A stretch of 7,305 nucleotides of DNA from Clostridia bacterium (GCA_017464985.1 JAFTXL010000078.1:1-7305); one strand, 5' to 3'; counted from the stretch's first letter, positions 1-5,743 are shown. Notes: generated from the letters alone by a model not told the origin. Numbers and translations are program-made.

Positions 1-1000
1 CCGCCGACGGAAACATCGGTCTATTGACAGCATTCGGAAAATTCTGTGTTTCAAGACAAACTGCACTGCGGTAACCGTATACGGCATTATCTTTTCCTTT
101 CCTTTCAGTAAGAAAATTCGACGCATACAGCTGTACACAAGGCATTTCAGTAAAAATACTCAGCTTAACGGCTCCGTCTGAACTTTCAAGTACAGCAGCA
201 GCTTTCATTATGCCTGCATCTCCTACAACATAATTATGATCATATCCGCTGCAAACCGCCATATCTCTGCAATCACTGTTTATACGGTCACCAATAACGT
301 GGAAATCATTAAAATCAAACGGTGTATTCTTTACCGGGATAAGTTTTCCGGTAGGAATCAGATTGTCATCTACCTCTGTAATACAATTTGAATTTATCTG
401 CAACCTGTGATAAAGAGCCTTTGCACTGCCGTGTCCGTCAAGATTAAAATAACTGTGATTTGTAAAGCTGCATACAGTATCTTTGTCAGACATTGCTGTG
501 TACGATACTGTAAGACAATTATCATCATCAAAAGTAAATCTTACATTGAATGTTAAATTACCGGGGTAATTTTCATCCCCGTCAGGCGAAACACATTCAA
601 AATCCACATAATTTTCTCCTGTTTTATATCGAAAAACTTTTCTGTCAAAACCTTTATTTCCGCCGTGTAAATGCACTGATTTCGCCGAGTTCTCCGCAAG
701 ATAATACTTTTTACCGCAAAGTTCAAATCCCGGTTTTCCTGTGTTATCAAAAGGTCCTATGCGATTTGCACATCTTCCGATGGTTGCCCCCAAATGTGCA
801 TCGTCATTTTCGTACTCCTGCACAGTATCATACCCCAAAACTATATCACGGGATTTACCGTCATTCATTTTAAGCTTTATTCCGTAAATAATCGCGCCGA
901 AGTTAATCAGTTCAACAATATTTCCGTTTGAATTCTCAATTGCAATTAAGTCAATCTGCTTTCCGTCCGATGTCTTGTCAAAACTTTTTACTGTCACCAT
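1..1000 (-). CDS. galM: Aldose 1-epimerase (galactose mutarotase), C-terminus beyond window
   Basis: This enzyme interconverts the alpha and beta anomers of aldoses such as galactose and glucose in the cytoplasm, feeding the Leloir pathway. Reading from ATG at 1000, 333 codons are open to the left edge. The family is usually about 340-350 residues, so only a short tail should be missing. The family's active-site set is all visible: the NR pair at residues 79-80 (GRCANRIG), His112 in HLHGG, the proton-donor His182 in TNHSYFNLDGH, Asp254 in YDHNYVVG, and the catalytic base Glu317 in LETQNFPNA. AGGAG lies 10 bases before the ATG, slightly far. An in-frame TTG two codons upstream is closer but less likely. 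The gene has its own strong promoter (1052-1080), so it is probably transcribed independently of the regulator upstream. The epimerase family is clear. The exact sugar cannot be read from sequence. Confidence 0.94.
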   Translation of the reverse strand, partial: MVTVKSFDKTSDGKQIDLIAIENSNGNIVELINFGAIIYGIKLKMNDGKSRDIVLGYDTVQEYENDDAHLGATIGRCANRIGPFDNTGKPGFELCGKKYYLAENSAKSVHLHGGNKGFDRKVFRYKTGENYVDFECVSPDGDENYPGNLTFNVRFTFDDDNCLTVSYTAMSDKDTVCSFTNHSYFNLDGHGSAKALYHRLQINSNCITEVDDNLIPTGKLIPVKNTPFDFNDFHVIGDRINSDCRDMAVCSGYDHNYVVGDAGIMKAAAVLESSDGAVKLSIFTEMPCVQLYASNFLTERKGKDNAVYGYRSAVCLETQNFPNAVNRPMFPSA

Positions 1001-1051
1001 GACCAATAAACTCCTATAATAAACTTTTTACATCACATTGTTTTTATGATG

Positions 1052-1080
1052 TTTATATACTAATTTGTATTGATTGTCAA
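1052..1080 (-). promoter_or_regulatory. Near-consensus sigma-A promoter of galM
   Basis: On the minus strand a perfect TTGACA (1075-1080) is followed by a 17-base spacer and TATAAA (1052-1057), about 50 bases before the galM ATG. The inverted repeat ACATCA/TGATGT (1030-1035 and 1047-1052) touches the -10 and the expected start point and could be a weak operator. The ten bases ATTGTCAAAC (plus strand) occur at 1073-1082, over the -35, and again 19 bases away at 1092-1101. Confidence 0.75.
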
Positions 1081-1167
1081 ACAGTAATATTATTGTCAAA
1101 CGCGCCAATTTTCATCAATTTATCAAGTGTTATTTCGTCAAAGTAGTTGTTGACACTCTCCTTAAAA

Positions 1168-1194
1168 GCGCGGCATCCTAAAAAGATGCCGTGC
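1168..1194. repeat. Hairpin with 10-base arms, weak terminator candidate
   Basis: GCGCGGCATC (1168-1177) faces GATGCCGTGC (1185-1194) around a seven-base loop, with one imperfect pair. On the minus strand only TTTT follows, so as a terminator it is weak. It may be a backup to the hairpin just upstream, before the galM promoter. It also lies inside the open frame 1265-1077, where it would encode HGIFLGCR. Confidence 0.4.
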
Positions 1195-1212
1195 TGAATA
1201 TCATTCTCCAAT

Positions 1213-1253
1213 ATAAAGAAACGGCAGCAAGAAGATAACTCTTCCCGCTGCCG
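1213..1253 (-). terminator. Probable Rho-independent terminator after the pentad-repeat regulator
   Basis: On the minus strand CGGCAGC (1253-1247) and GCTGCCG (1228-1222) form a stem. Inside it is a second four-base stem (GAAG/CTTC), and the hairpin is followed directly by TTTCTTTAT. It lies about 60 bases after the stop of the gene ending at 1312. Confidence 0.5.
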
Positions 1254-1292
1254 CAGTGAAATTGCTTACGAAAAGCGCTGCCGTTTCTTTAT
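1213..1292. repeat. 16-bp perfect inverted repeat spanning 80 bp, sharing an arm with the terminator hairpin
   Basis: ATAAAGAAACGGCAGC (1213-1228) is the exact reverse complement of 1277-1292. A further copy of the GCTGCCG core lies at 1247-1253, so the arm at 1222-1228 can pair with either partner. These are mutually exclusive folds of the kind seen in attenuators. It could also be a small palindromic repeat element: AT flanks the 14-bp core arms on both sides. Confidence 0.6.
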
Positions 1293-1311
1293 CCGCATAC
1301 AAAATATATAT

Positions 1312-2118
1312 TTATCCCATATAGAATTTAAATATTTCCTTTGCCCACGACAGATACGCAGGCACATTTTCATCAAGCCATGTTTTTACATAATGATTAT
1401 CTGCTGACGAAAGCCCGCCGATGTGCTGATACACATTACCCACGGCTTCCGTATCACCGATTGCTATCATCGCCCGTGCATGATCTCCGACTGCAACATA
1501 CTTGCCGATTGCCAATGCTCCGGAAGAAAAACATCCGACAGAAAGAGCGCCGAATGAAACAATGCCAACGCTGACGGCTCCTGCTGCAAATAATCCAAGC
1601 GCAATAGAGCCGACGGAAAGCAGACCGAAAGCGAGAGTTCCCAATGCAATTAAACCGATAGATAATAAGCCTACGGAAATGATACCAAATGAAAGCAAAC
1701 CGAGAGATACAACACCCTTTGCTCGCAGTCCTATCGCAAAAACACCTTTTGCTTTCAGACCTATGGCAAAAAAGCCTCTTGCCTCACGTCCAATGTGATA
1801 CAGAGGCATTCCGCAGACCGTTTTTTTACTTTTTCTCTCACGGCATTGTTTCCTGAGTGTGGAATATATTTTGTCCGGGACAGATGCAGCTTCTTCTGTA
1901 TTCTTTCCGCTTTTATCCGTACATTCATCATTTAAAAGATAGTCCATCGAACATTCAAACAGCTTTCCCAATCTTATCAATTTATCTGTTTCGGGATATG
2001 CGATGTCCGATTCCCACTTGCTGACCGATTGACGGGACACACCAAGAATTTCAGCAAGCTGCTCTTGCGTATAGTTGTTTTCTTTTCTTTGTTTTGCTAT
2101 TTTTTCTCCAAGTGTCAC
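1312..2118 (-). CDS. XRE-type HTH regulator with a C-terminal domain of 20 glycine pentapeptide repeats
   Basis: Residues 1-64 form a classic XRE/Cro-cI helix-turn-helix (KIAKQRKENNYTQEQLAEIL, then GVSRQSVSKWESD and a DYLL ending), so the protein should bind DNA. After a Cys/Lys/Arg-rich linker (65-105), residues 106-205 are 20 tandem five-residue repeats with Gly at every fifth position from 110 to 205 without exception. Ala or Ser occupies the middle position in 19 of 20; typical units are LLSFG, IISVG and AVSVG. A non-repetitive tail follows (KYVAVG, MIAIGD, then TWLDENVPAYLSWAKEIF). The repeats could form a beta-solenoid, by analogy with pentapeptide-repeat proteins, or a membrane-embedded block, because they are strongly hydrophobic. 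The start is GTG at 2118: upstream are AAAGGAG and, five bases before the GTG, GGAG. The sensing role is unknown. It lies downstream of a second, broken XRE gene. Confidence 0.85.
   Translation of the reverse strand: MTLGEKIAKQRKENNYTQEQLAEILGVSRQSVSKWESDIAYPETDKLIRLGKLFECSMDYLLNDECTDKSGKNTEEAASVPDKIYSTLRKQCRERKSKKTVCGMPLYHIGREARGFFAIGLKAKGVFAIGLRAKGVVSLGLLSFGIISVGLLSIGLIALGTLAFGLLSVGSIALGLFAAGAVSVGIVSFGALSVGCFSSGALAIGKYVAVGDHARAMIAIGDTEAVGNVYQHIGGLSSADNHYVKTWLDENVPAYLSWAKEIFKFYMG
1504..1803 (-). repeat. 20 x 15-bp coding repeat encoding xxxxG pentads
   Basis: Exactly 300 bp encode 20 pentapeptides in perfect 15-base register. Units differ at the DNA level but keep GGN as the fifth codon and GCN/TCN/AGT-type codons in the third. 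This indicates an old protein-level repeat under selection, not a recent tandem amplification. Confidence 0.85.
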
Positions 2119-2241
2119 AAATTCTCCACTCCTTTAGTTTTTATCATTTTTAATGCTGCGTTACGTTCTGAATGATACTATACTAAAGATAAAAAGCACA
2201 CCGTTTTCGCCGTTCTATATGTAAACTTCAGGTTGCACCGT
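2119..2241 (-). promoter_or_regulatory. Spacer before the pentad-repeat regulator; RBS clear, promoter uncertain
   Basis: The minus strand carries AAAGGAG (2128-2134 region) before the GTG at 2118. Further upstream TTTAGTATAGTATCATT holds TATAGT and TATCAT as -10 candidates, but I see no good -35 at 16-18 bases from either. The gene may be read from its own weak promoter or through from the XRE fragment upstream. Confidence 0.3.
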
Positions 2242-2433
2242 CTATTTTTCTGCAAATGTGCTTGCTAATACATAGATTCCGATGAGCATTTCTACAATAG
2301 AAAGACCGAGAAACAGACCCGATATAAAATCTCTGAAATCTGACACACCGAGTTTTTCAGCAAGCTGCTCTTGCGTCAGATTTTTTTCTTTGCGTTTAAG
2401 CGCAATAAATTTTCCAGTTGTTACTTGATTCAT
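2242..2433 (-). pseudogene. Truncated XRE HTH half fused in frame to a TM segment (likely deletion product)
   Basis: The 63-residue product begins like an XRE repressor (TTGKFIALKRKEKNLTQEQL, then AEKLGVS) but stops at residue 31, before the recognition helix. It continues as DFRDFISGLFLGL and a hydrophobic stretch, SIVEMLIGIYVLASTF, ending AEK. Full XRE proteins continue after LGVS with a recognition helix and a WE-containing turn, and those are absent. It therefore cannot bind DNA as a normal XRE protein. ATG at 2433 is the start because GGAGGT lies seven bases upstream (2441-2446); the longer reading from 2463 has that site inside it. Over 35 bases (2342-2376) it matches the neighbouring XRE gene (2036-2070) at 32 positions, and the match ends at the LGVS junction. 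Most likely an in-frame deletion derivative of a larger XRE/membrane protein. It could still be made as a small membrane protein. Confidence 0.6.
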
Positions 2434-2440
2434 TTCTGTT

Positions 2441-2446
2441 ACCTCC
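2441..2446 (-). promoter_or_regulatory. Ribosome binding site GGAGGT that sets the XRE-fragment start
   Basis: GGAGGT sits seven bases before ATG 2433. It lies within the alternative, longer reading frame, which it argues against. Confidence 0.75.
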
Positions 2447-2521
2447 AAATGTGATTTGCACATTCAATATAAAGAAAATGTTGGGCAATTCACATCCCTT
2501 AGAAAGCGAATATGAGTGAAA

Positions 2522-3658
2522 TTATGCCTTTTTCTCAGCAATTTCTACCAGCTCACGTTCAGATTGAATCTCAGAGGGATACGGATATTTCTTTGCATGT
2601 TTTTCAAAACATGCTTTTATACGCTCTGCCTTGGCGATATCTTTTTCACCCAGCAAAGCATACACATACTCGGTACGCAGAACAGAAGGAAATGTTTTCA
2701 TAGACTTCATAAATTTCTTCTGTTCTTTTGTGACCATTTCCTCAATAACTTCGTTGCGATTCTCTGTGATAAGTTCAATATACATACGGTCGCATATCAT
2801 CAGATTACGGTGCAGATCTACCATACCGCTGTCGATTTCAAGCAAATGCGCCATTAGCTTATCCGCCTCATCAAATTTATGCATATCCACAAGACGGTTG
2901 CAGGCAAAGACACCAATAGCAGCAACCATACTATTTTTCATATCACCGTCATCAGGTATATCAAACCATTCATCAGGCATATCTTTCAGTCTGATACCTT
3001 TTGAAATTTGTTCGTTTATCTTCATCTGTACCCAAAAGGAACGCATCGCATTGCAGCTGCGAGTTAAAGAAACAGCATTATAACCGTCATTATCAACTGT
3101 ACCCATACGCATGGGCACACCGTTCATAACAGCAGATATGAAACCAATTGCGGCAGTTATAATCATTACAGTCGAGAGAATCGGAACATTCGCAAATACG
3201 AAGTACAAACCTAAAAAAACAAGTCCTGCGATAATATTCATCAGTGAACCGCCAAAATTATACAGAACAACCGGGATTTTACCGTCTGAAAGTTCAGGAG
3301 GAGACATAAGACACTGACCGCCTGTCCCGGCAATGGTGAGCCGCCTGAATTTAATTCTGCCGCCCTCTTTAACCCACATAAAACTCATAACGCGGAAAGA
3401 ACTGAACTTATATCCAGACAGCAATCCGAATACCAAATGTCCTGCTTCGTGAATTATTATTTGTACAAACAATGCTGCATATAATGTAAGAATCAAAACA
3501 AAAAAAGATAAAATTCCTTCTCTGAATGTTTTTTCAAAACCGGAGCTATTCATATATGTTACCATTAATCCTCCGCAAGCAACACCAAGCAGAACACAAA
3601 ACGCCATATATACATACTTCTGCCATAAAAATTTTTTCTTCTTTTTCTTTTCTTTCAT
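2522..3658 (-). CDS. Site-2-protease-like M50 zinc metallopeptidase with a C-terminal helical domain
   Basis: This is a polytopic membrane protein with the zinc motif HEAGH (His70, Glu71, His74) at the end of a transmembrane helix, as in intramembrane site-2 proteases. A second ligand is plausible at Asp191: NGVPMRMGTVDNDGYN has the N-x-x-P and DG arrangement of the family's second motif. A Lys-rich N-terminus precedes TM1 (about 13-34). TM2 is about 48-69, and TM3 and TM4 about 128-157 and 160-180. Residues about 195-378 are soluble and helical, with a TPR-like look (KFDEADKLMAHLLEIDS, VYALLGEKDIAKAERI). Known relatives cleave membrane-bound regulators or signal peptides; the substrate here is not evident. 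The ATG follows AGGGGG at good spacing. Two XRE genes lie downstream and an ECF sigma operon upstream. PDZ domains are not seen. I am confident of the fold and less so of activity. Confidence 0.82.
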   Translation of the reverse strand: MKEKKKKKKFLWQKYVYMAFCVLLGVACGGLMVTYMNSSGFEKTFREGILSFFVLILTLYAALFVQIIIHEAGHLVFGLLSGYKFSSFRVMSFMWVKEGGRIKFRRLTIAGTGGQCLMSPPELSDGKIPVVLYNFGGSLMNIIAGLVFLGLYFVFANVPILSTVMIITAAIGFISAVMNGVPMRMGTVDNDGYNAVSLTRSCNAMRSFWVQMKINEQISKGIRLKDMPDEWFDIPDDGDMKNSMVAAIGVFACNRLVDMHKFDEADKLMAHLLEIDSGMVDLHRNLMICDRMYIELITENRNEVIEEMVTKEQKKFMKSMKTFPSVLRTEYVYALLGEKDIAKAERIKACFEKHAKKYPYPSEIQSERELVEIAEKKA

Positions 3659-3760
3659 TTCATTCCCCCTAAGGCTGCATTGTTTATCTATCAGTAGATT
3701 GTTCCGTATTTAACACGGGTCTAATAAATCGACACATCTGCGTTGCCGGTTAAATATGTC

Positions 3761-3774
3761 GGTATGCGTATACC
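3761..3774. promoter_or_regulatory. Palindrome GGTATGCGTATACC overlapping the -10, candidate operator
   Basis: Five-base arms GGTAT/ATACC around GCGT overlap the TATGGT -10 box. Ten bases of the left side, TCGGTATGCG (3759-3768), recur at 3907-3916. A dyad over a -10 with a second half-site upstream fits repressor binding, possibly by the XRE protein encoded downstream, but this is inference. Confidence 0.35.
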
Positions 3775-3800
3775 ATAACTTATGAATTTAGTTTTTGCAA
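3772..3800 (-). promoter_or_regulatory. Candidate promoter of the M50 peptidase gene
   Basis: On the minus strand TTGCAA (3795-3800), a 17-base spacer and TATGGT (3772-3777) match a moderate sigma-A promoter. It would give a leader of about 105 bases before ATG 3658. Confidence 0.4.
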
Positions 3801-4043
3801 TAAATAAAATTCACACGGAGCAATCGCTTACGGAATTTCGCGGCAATCATATGTCATTGCAAAAATTTTTTTGCGTATTTTTCACGAAAAAACATGAGAG
3901 AGTAAATCGGTATGCGCTGAAAGGCTAAAGATTCATCGGTGCTTTTTCATATGCGATCACCCTATTTGCACACATAACCGAAAATCACATCCTGGCAAAG
4001 TCTCTTTTTTCTCCCGTACTCTACTCCGCAGCATCTTCCATTG

Positions 4044-4075
4044 GCTCGATTAAACCCTCAGTCAATCAAACCCTC
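4044..4075 (-). repeat. Imperfect tandem duplication at the 3' end of the zinc-ribbon gene
   Basis: GAGGGTTTGATTGACT (4075-4060) is followed at once by GAGGGTTTAATCGAGC (4059-4044). Read as codons, the two encode EGLID and EGLIE and differ only at third positions. One extra T between the 15-base units puts the second out of frame and creates the TGA stop. Confidence 0.7.
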
Positions 4076-4945
4076 GGTAGGATTAAAATCCACCTCAACA
4101 ACTTCACATTCAAGTTTTACACCACCGCAGTATATCTCAGTTTCCAGTTTCTTTTCCGACTCGGCAGAAATACAGAAAACAGTATCTTCACAAGGCGTTC
4201 CGCTGTTAAAACCAACTTTCAAAACATCGTAAAAAAGTCCGCCGTTTACTATACCAAAATCATCAACATTCTCACTTGAACCTGCACACGGAACATAAAG
4301 CACATAATAGTATTCGTATGTTTCAAAAAAATCGGATTGTGTATATTGCATTATATATGCTTTACTCTCATCATCGTCTAACGAGTCAATCCACTCTTGT
4401 ACTTCCGTGTTTCCCTGTACACTGTAAAACTCATCAATCGTTTTTTCACACATTGCAGCGGAACCACCGCCTCTTGTAACTGAGCTGAACATGAAAATCA
4501 ACATAACAATAAGCAGAATCGAGATTATAATAACTGCAGCCAGTATCTTCCGCAGAGATTTATCCTCCGTTCTCTGCGGAACAGAAATGTTTTCATAATG
4601 TTCAGGAAGCGGCTGCGTACATTTCGGACAATGTTTCCAATCATATTCCACAGGAGCTGCACAGCTTAGGCATGACGGTCTGAGTTTTGCTCCACATTTA
4701 GGGCAAATGACATATTCTTCCTTAATAGATGTCTTACACTGCGGACACTTTATATCTGAATAGCTGCCTCGCACAAGCAGATATATGATAAACCCGATAA
4801 GAGCCGGCGCAAAAATTGCCACCAGTGTCCATAATGCAACATTCATACTACGTTGCTTCGCATCTCTGTAAACATATATTCCGATAATAATCGGGATAAT
4901 AGCGGCAATTATTAAAATAATAGGAAAAACAGCAATACTAAGCAT
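4058..4945 (-). CDS. Membrane protein with four-CxxC double zinc ribbon and exported Cys-rich domain; C-terminus frameshifted
   Basis: I recognise an architecture, not a named gene. Two N-terminal TM helices (about 3-26 and 38-58) precede a cytoplasmic zinc-ribbon pair with CxxC knuckles at 67/70, 81/84, 92/95 and 106/109. A third TM (about 133-153) follows, then a roughly 140-residue domain, probably outside the cell, with six cysteines (166, 220, 252, 258, 273, 280) that could form disulfides. The ribbons could bind a protein or nucleic acid partner, and the outer domain could sense a signal. ATG 4945 is the start: GGGGG sits eight bases upstream, and the longer TTG reading from 4969 contains that site. 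It overlaps the stop of the preceding gene by eight bases (ATGCTTAG), so it is translationally coupled. The end EGLID-stop looks secondary: skipping one T restores EGLIEPMEDAAE before a TAG at 4021. Confidence 0.8.
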   Translation of the reverse strand: MLSIAVFPIILIIAAIIPIIIGIYVYRDAKQRSMNVALWTLVAIFAPALIGFIIYLLVRGSYSDIKCPQCKTSIKEEYVICPKCGAKLRPSCLSCAAPVEYDWKHCPKCTQPLPEHYENISVPQRTEDKSLRKILAAVIIISILLIVMLIFMFSSVTRGGGSAAMCEKTIDEFYSVQGNTEVQEWIDSLDDDESKAYIMQYTQSDFFETYEYYYVLYVPCAGSSENVDDFGIVNGGLFYDVLKVGFNSGTPCEDTVFCISAESEKKLETEIYCGGVKLECEVVEVDFNPTEGLID

Positions 4946-5216
4946 AGGTGTAACCCCCTTTTTTAGCAAATACCACGGCGATGACCCCTCCGCCGGTTGT
5001 AGAAATTAAAACATAAAGAATACAGATTAAAGTAATCCACGGATATGTATTAAACGCAGCCATTCCAAGCAATACCATAACAAGCTGGAAAAGGATACCG
5101 GAAATCGCAAGTACAGCAGTTTGTCTGCGTACTCTTTGCTTTTCCGTTTTCATTCGCAGCACCTTCTCATTCATAGCAGGCGGCTCTATATGTTCAAAAT
5201 CGTATATCTGTTTCAT
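4938..5216 (-). CDS. Small two-TM protein in anti-sigma position
   Basis: This 92-residue protein has a basic cytoplasmic N-terminal stretch (MKQIYDFEHIEPP, KVLRMKTEKQRVRRQ) followed by two TM helices at about 33-55 and 59-84. It begins inside the sigma gene: its ATG at 5216 precedes the sigma stop, and its AAGGAGG lies at 5226-5232. Its end overlaps the next gene, so all three are made together. Position and topology suggest a membrane anchor that holds the ECF sigma factor inactive. However, it has no HxxxCxxC zinc anti-sigma motif and is too short for a typical RsiW-type protein. The anti-sigma role is inference from context only. It could instead be an accessory subunit for the zinc-ribbon protein. 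Confidence 0.75.
   Translation of the reverse strand: MKQIYDFEHIEPPAMNEKVLRMKTEKQRVRRQTAVLAISGILFQLVMVLLGMAAFNTYPWITLICILYVLISTTGGGVIAVVFAKKGGYTYA
4954..4960 (-). promoter_or_regulatory. RBS AAGGGGG deciding the zinc-ribbon gene start
   Basis: AAGGGGG lies eight bases before ATG 4945, inside the 3' end of the preceding gene and inside the alternative TTG-started reading. Confidence 0.7.
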
Positions 5217-5691
5217 CAGTTATTACCTCCTTCAGTAATTTTCTAGCCTTGTTCAAACGTGATTTAACGGTTCCCGCCGGAATATTCAGAGCCCCAGCTG
5301 CCGAAACGACATCCATCTCTCTGAAATAGAAGAGAATTATCGTGATTCGCAATTTCTCCGGCAGTCGGTTTATGGCGTCATGCAGATACGAATAGTCCGT
5401 AGGTTCAGGTTCCGTAATGTTTTCTATTATCGCATTTTTTTCCTCTTCACTTGCAAACCCGTCAAAAATTGGGCTTTTCATAATCCGCCGCAGCATGTTC
5501 CTATACGTATTGACACATATCTTTGTCAGCCACGGCTCAAATTCCTGCGATGTATCATACTGTGAAATGTTTTTTAACACTTTCATCCAAGTATCTTGAT
5601 AAAGTTCATCAGCGTCAGAAGGATCGGTACAGAGCGTGAGACAAAGTCCATACAGCCGTTTTCCGTATAATCGTATGTATTGATCAATCAT
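5194..5691 (-). CDS. ECF-type RNA polymerase sigma factor (sigma-70 group 4)
   Basis: At 165 residues it has only regions 2 and 4, as expected for an ECF sigma factor. Region 2 (about 3-70) includes DADELYQDTWMKVLKNISQY and FEPWLTKICVNTYRNMLRR, which cover core binding and -10 recognition. An acidic linker (81-100) follows. Region 4 (about 104-156) includes RLPEKLRITIILFYFREM and the helix-turn-helix VVSAAGALNIPAGTVKSRLN for -35 recognition. There is no extra C-terminal domain. AAAGGAGG lies eight bases before the ATG. The next gene starts within its last codons, consistent with coupled expression of sigma and its partner. Such factors normally respond to envelope stress and often activate their own promoter. 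The stimulus cannot be told from this sequence. Confidence 0.93.
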   Translation of the reverse strand: MIDQYIRLYGKRLYGLCLTLCTDPSDADELYQDTWMKVLKNISQYDTSQEFEPWLTKICVNTYRNMLRRIMKSPIFDGFASEEEKNAIIENITEPEPTDYSYLHDAINRLPEKLRITIILFYFREMDVVSAAGALNIPAGTVKSRLNKARKLLKEVITDETDIRF

Positions 5692-5715
5692 TCTCTGAGC
5701 CTCCTTTCATATACA

Positions 5716-5743
5716 TATACAATCGGGAACAGCAAAAGGTTCA
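5716..5743 (-). promoter_or_regulatory. Candidate ECF-type autoregulatory promoter
   Basis: On the minus strand TGAACC (5738-5743) resembles ECF -35 boxes. Sixteen bases later comes TGTATA (5716-5721), leaving a leader of under 20 bases before ATG 5691. A second GTGAAC lies at 5825-5830. The -10 does not carry a CGT core, so this is tentative. Confidence 0.25.

Larger units (their letters stand above)
1077..1265 (-). pseudogene. Protein-like open frame without a proper start; probable gene remnant or tiny hypothetical ORF
   Basis: The minus strand is open from just after a TAA (1266-1268) to a TGA at 1077-1079. The last part reads like real protein: it includes LENDIQHGIFLGCRAFKES, then NNYFDEITLDKLMKIGAFD, and ends NNITV. 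It is balanced in charged and hydrophobic residues. There is no upstream ATG. The only plausible start is a TTG at 1211, giving 44 residues, without a convincing ribosome binding site. The codons before it run through a terminator-like hairpin and give odd Cys/Arg-rich sequence, so the protein-like part probably begins near 1215. The stop overlaps the -35 box of galM. I do not recognise the family. It could be the 3' end of a decayed gene, or an open stretch arising by chance. Confidence 0.35.
3659..4020. other. Long intergenic region, no convincing gene, possible dispersed element at about 3800-4020
   Basis: No minus-strand gene is visible; the longest start-stop frame there is 16 codons (MCANRVIAYEKAPMNL) with no ribosome binding site. 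The plus strand is open for 83 codons (3804-4053) but has a single late ATG and no ribosome binding site. Its content (FTRSNRLRNFAAIICH, FFAYFSRKNMRE) recalls short spurious proteins I believe are annotated over repeated intergenic sequence in gut Clostridia. That is an unverified recollection. GCAATCATATGTCATTGC (3843-3860) is a near palindrome. The 3659-3800 part carries the peptidase promoter and leader. Confidence 0.45.

Noticed and set aside
550..873. Plus-strand 107-residue and overlapping minus-strand 65-residue frames
   Set aside because: Both are out-of-frame shadows of galM, whose full frame with its catalytic residues is open through this stretch.
1502..1798. Plus-strand 98-residue frame with Pro/Ala repeats
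   Set aside because: It is the antisense of the glycine pentad repeats; Pro every five residues is just the complement of the GGN codons. It has no ribosome binding site.
2631..3083. Plus-strand 150-residue frame
   Set aside because: It lies opposite the M50 peptidase coding sequence, has Ser/Ile-rich composition without domain motifs, and no ribosome binding site.
3804..4053. 83-codon open frame on the plus strand as a real gene
   Set aside because: Its only ATG is two fifths of the way in, at 3894, and there is no ribosome binding site. It also overlaps the end of the zinc-ribbon gene on the opposite strand.
5194..5216. The overlap of sigma and small-protein genes as a frameshift in one gene
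   Set aside because: Each frame has its own sensible end and the second has a strong ribosome binding site, so this is normal translational coupling.
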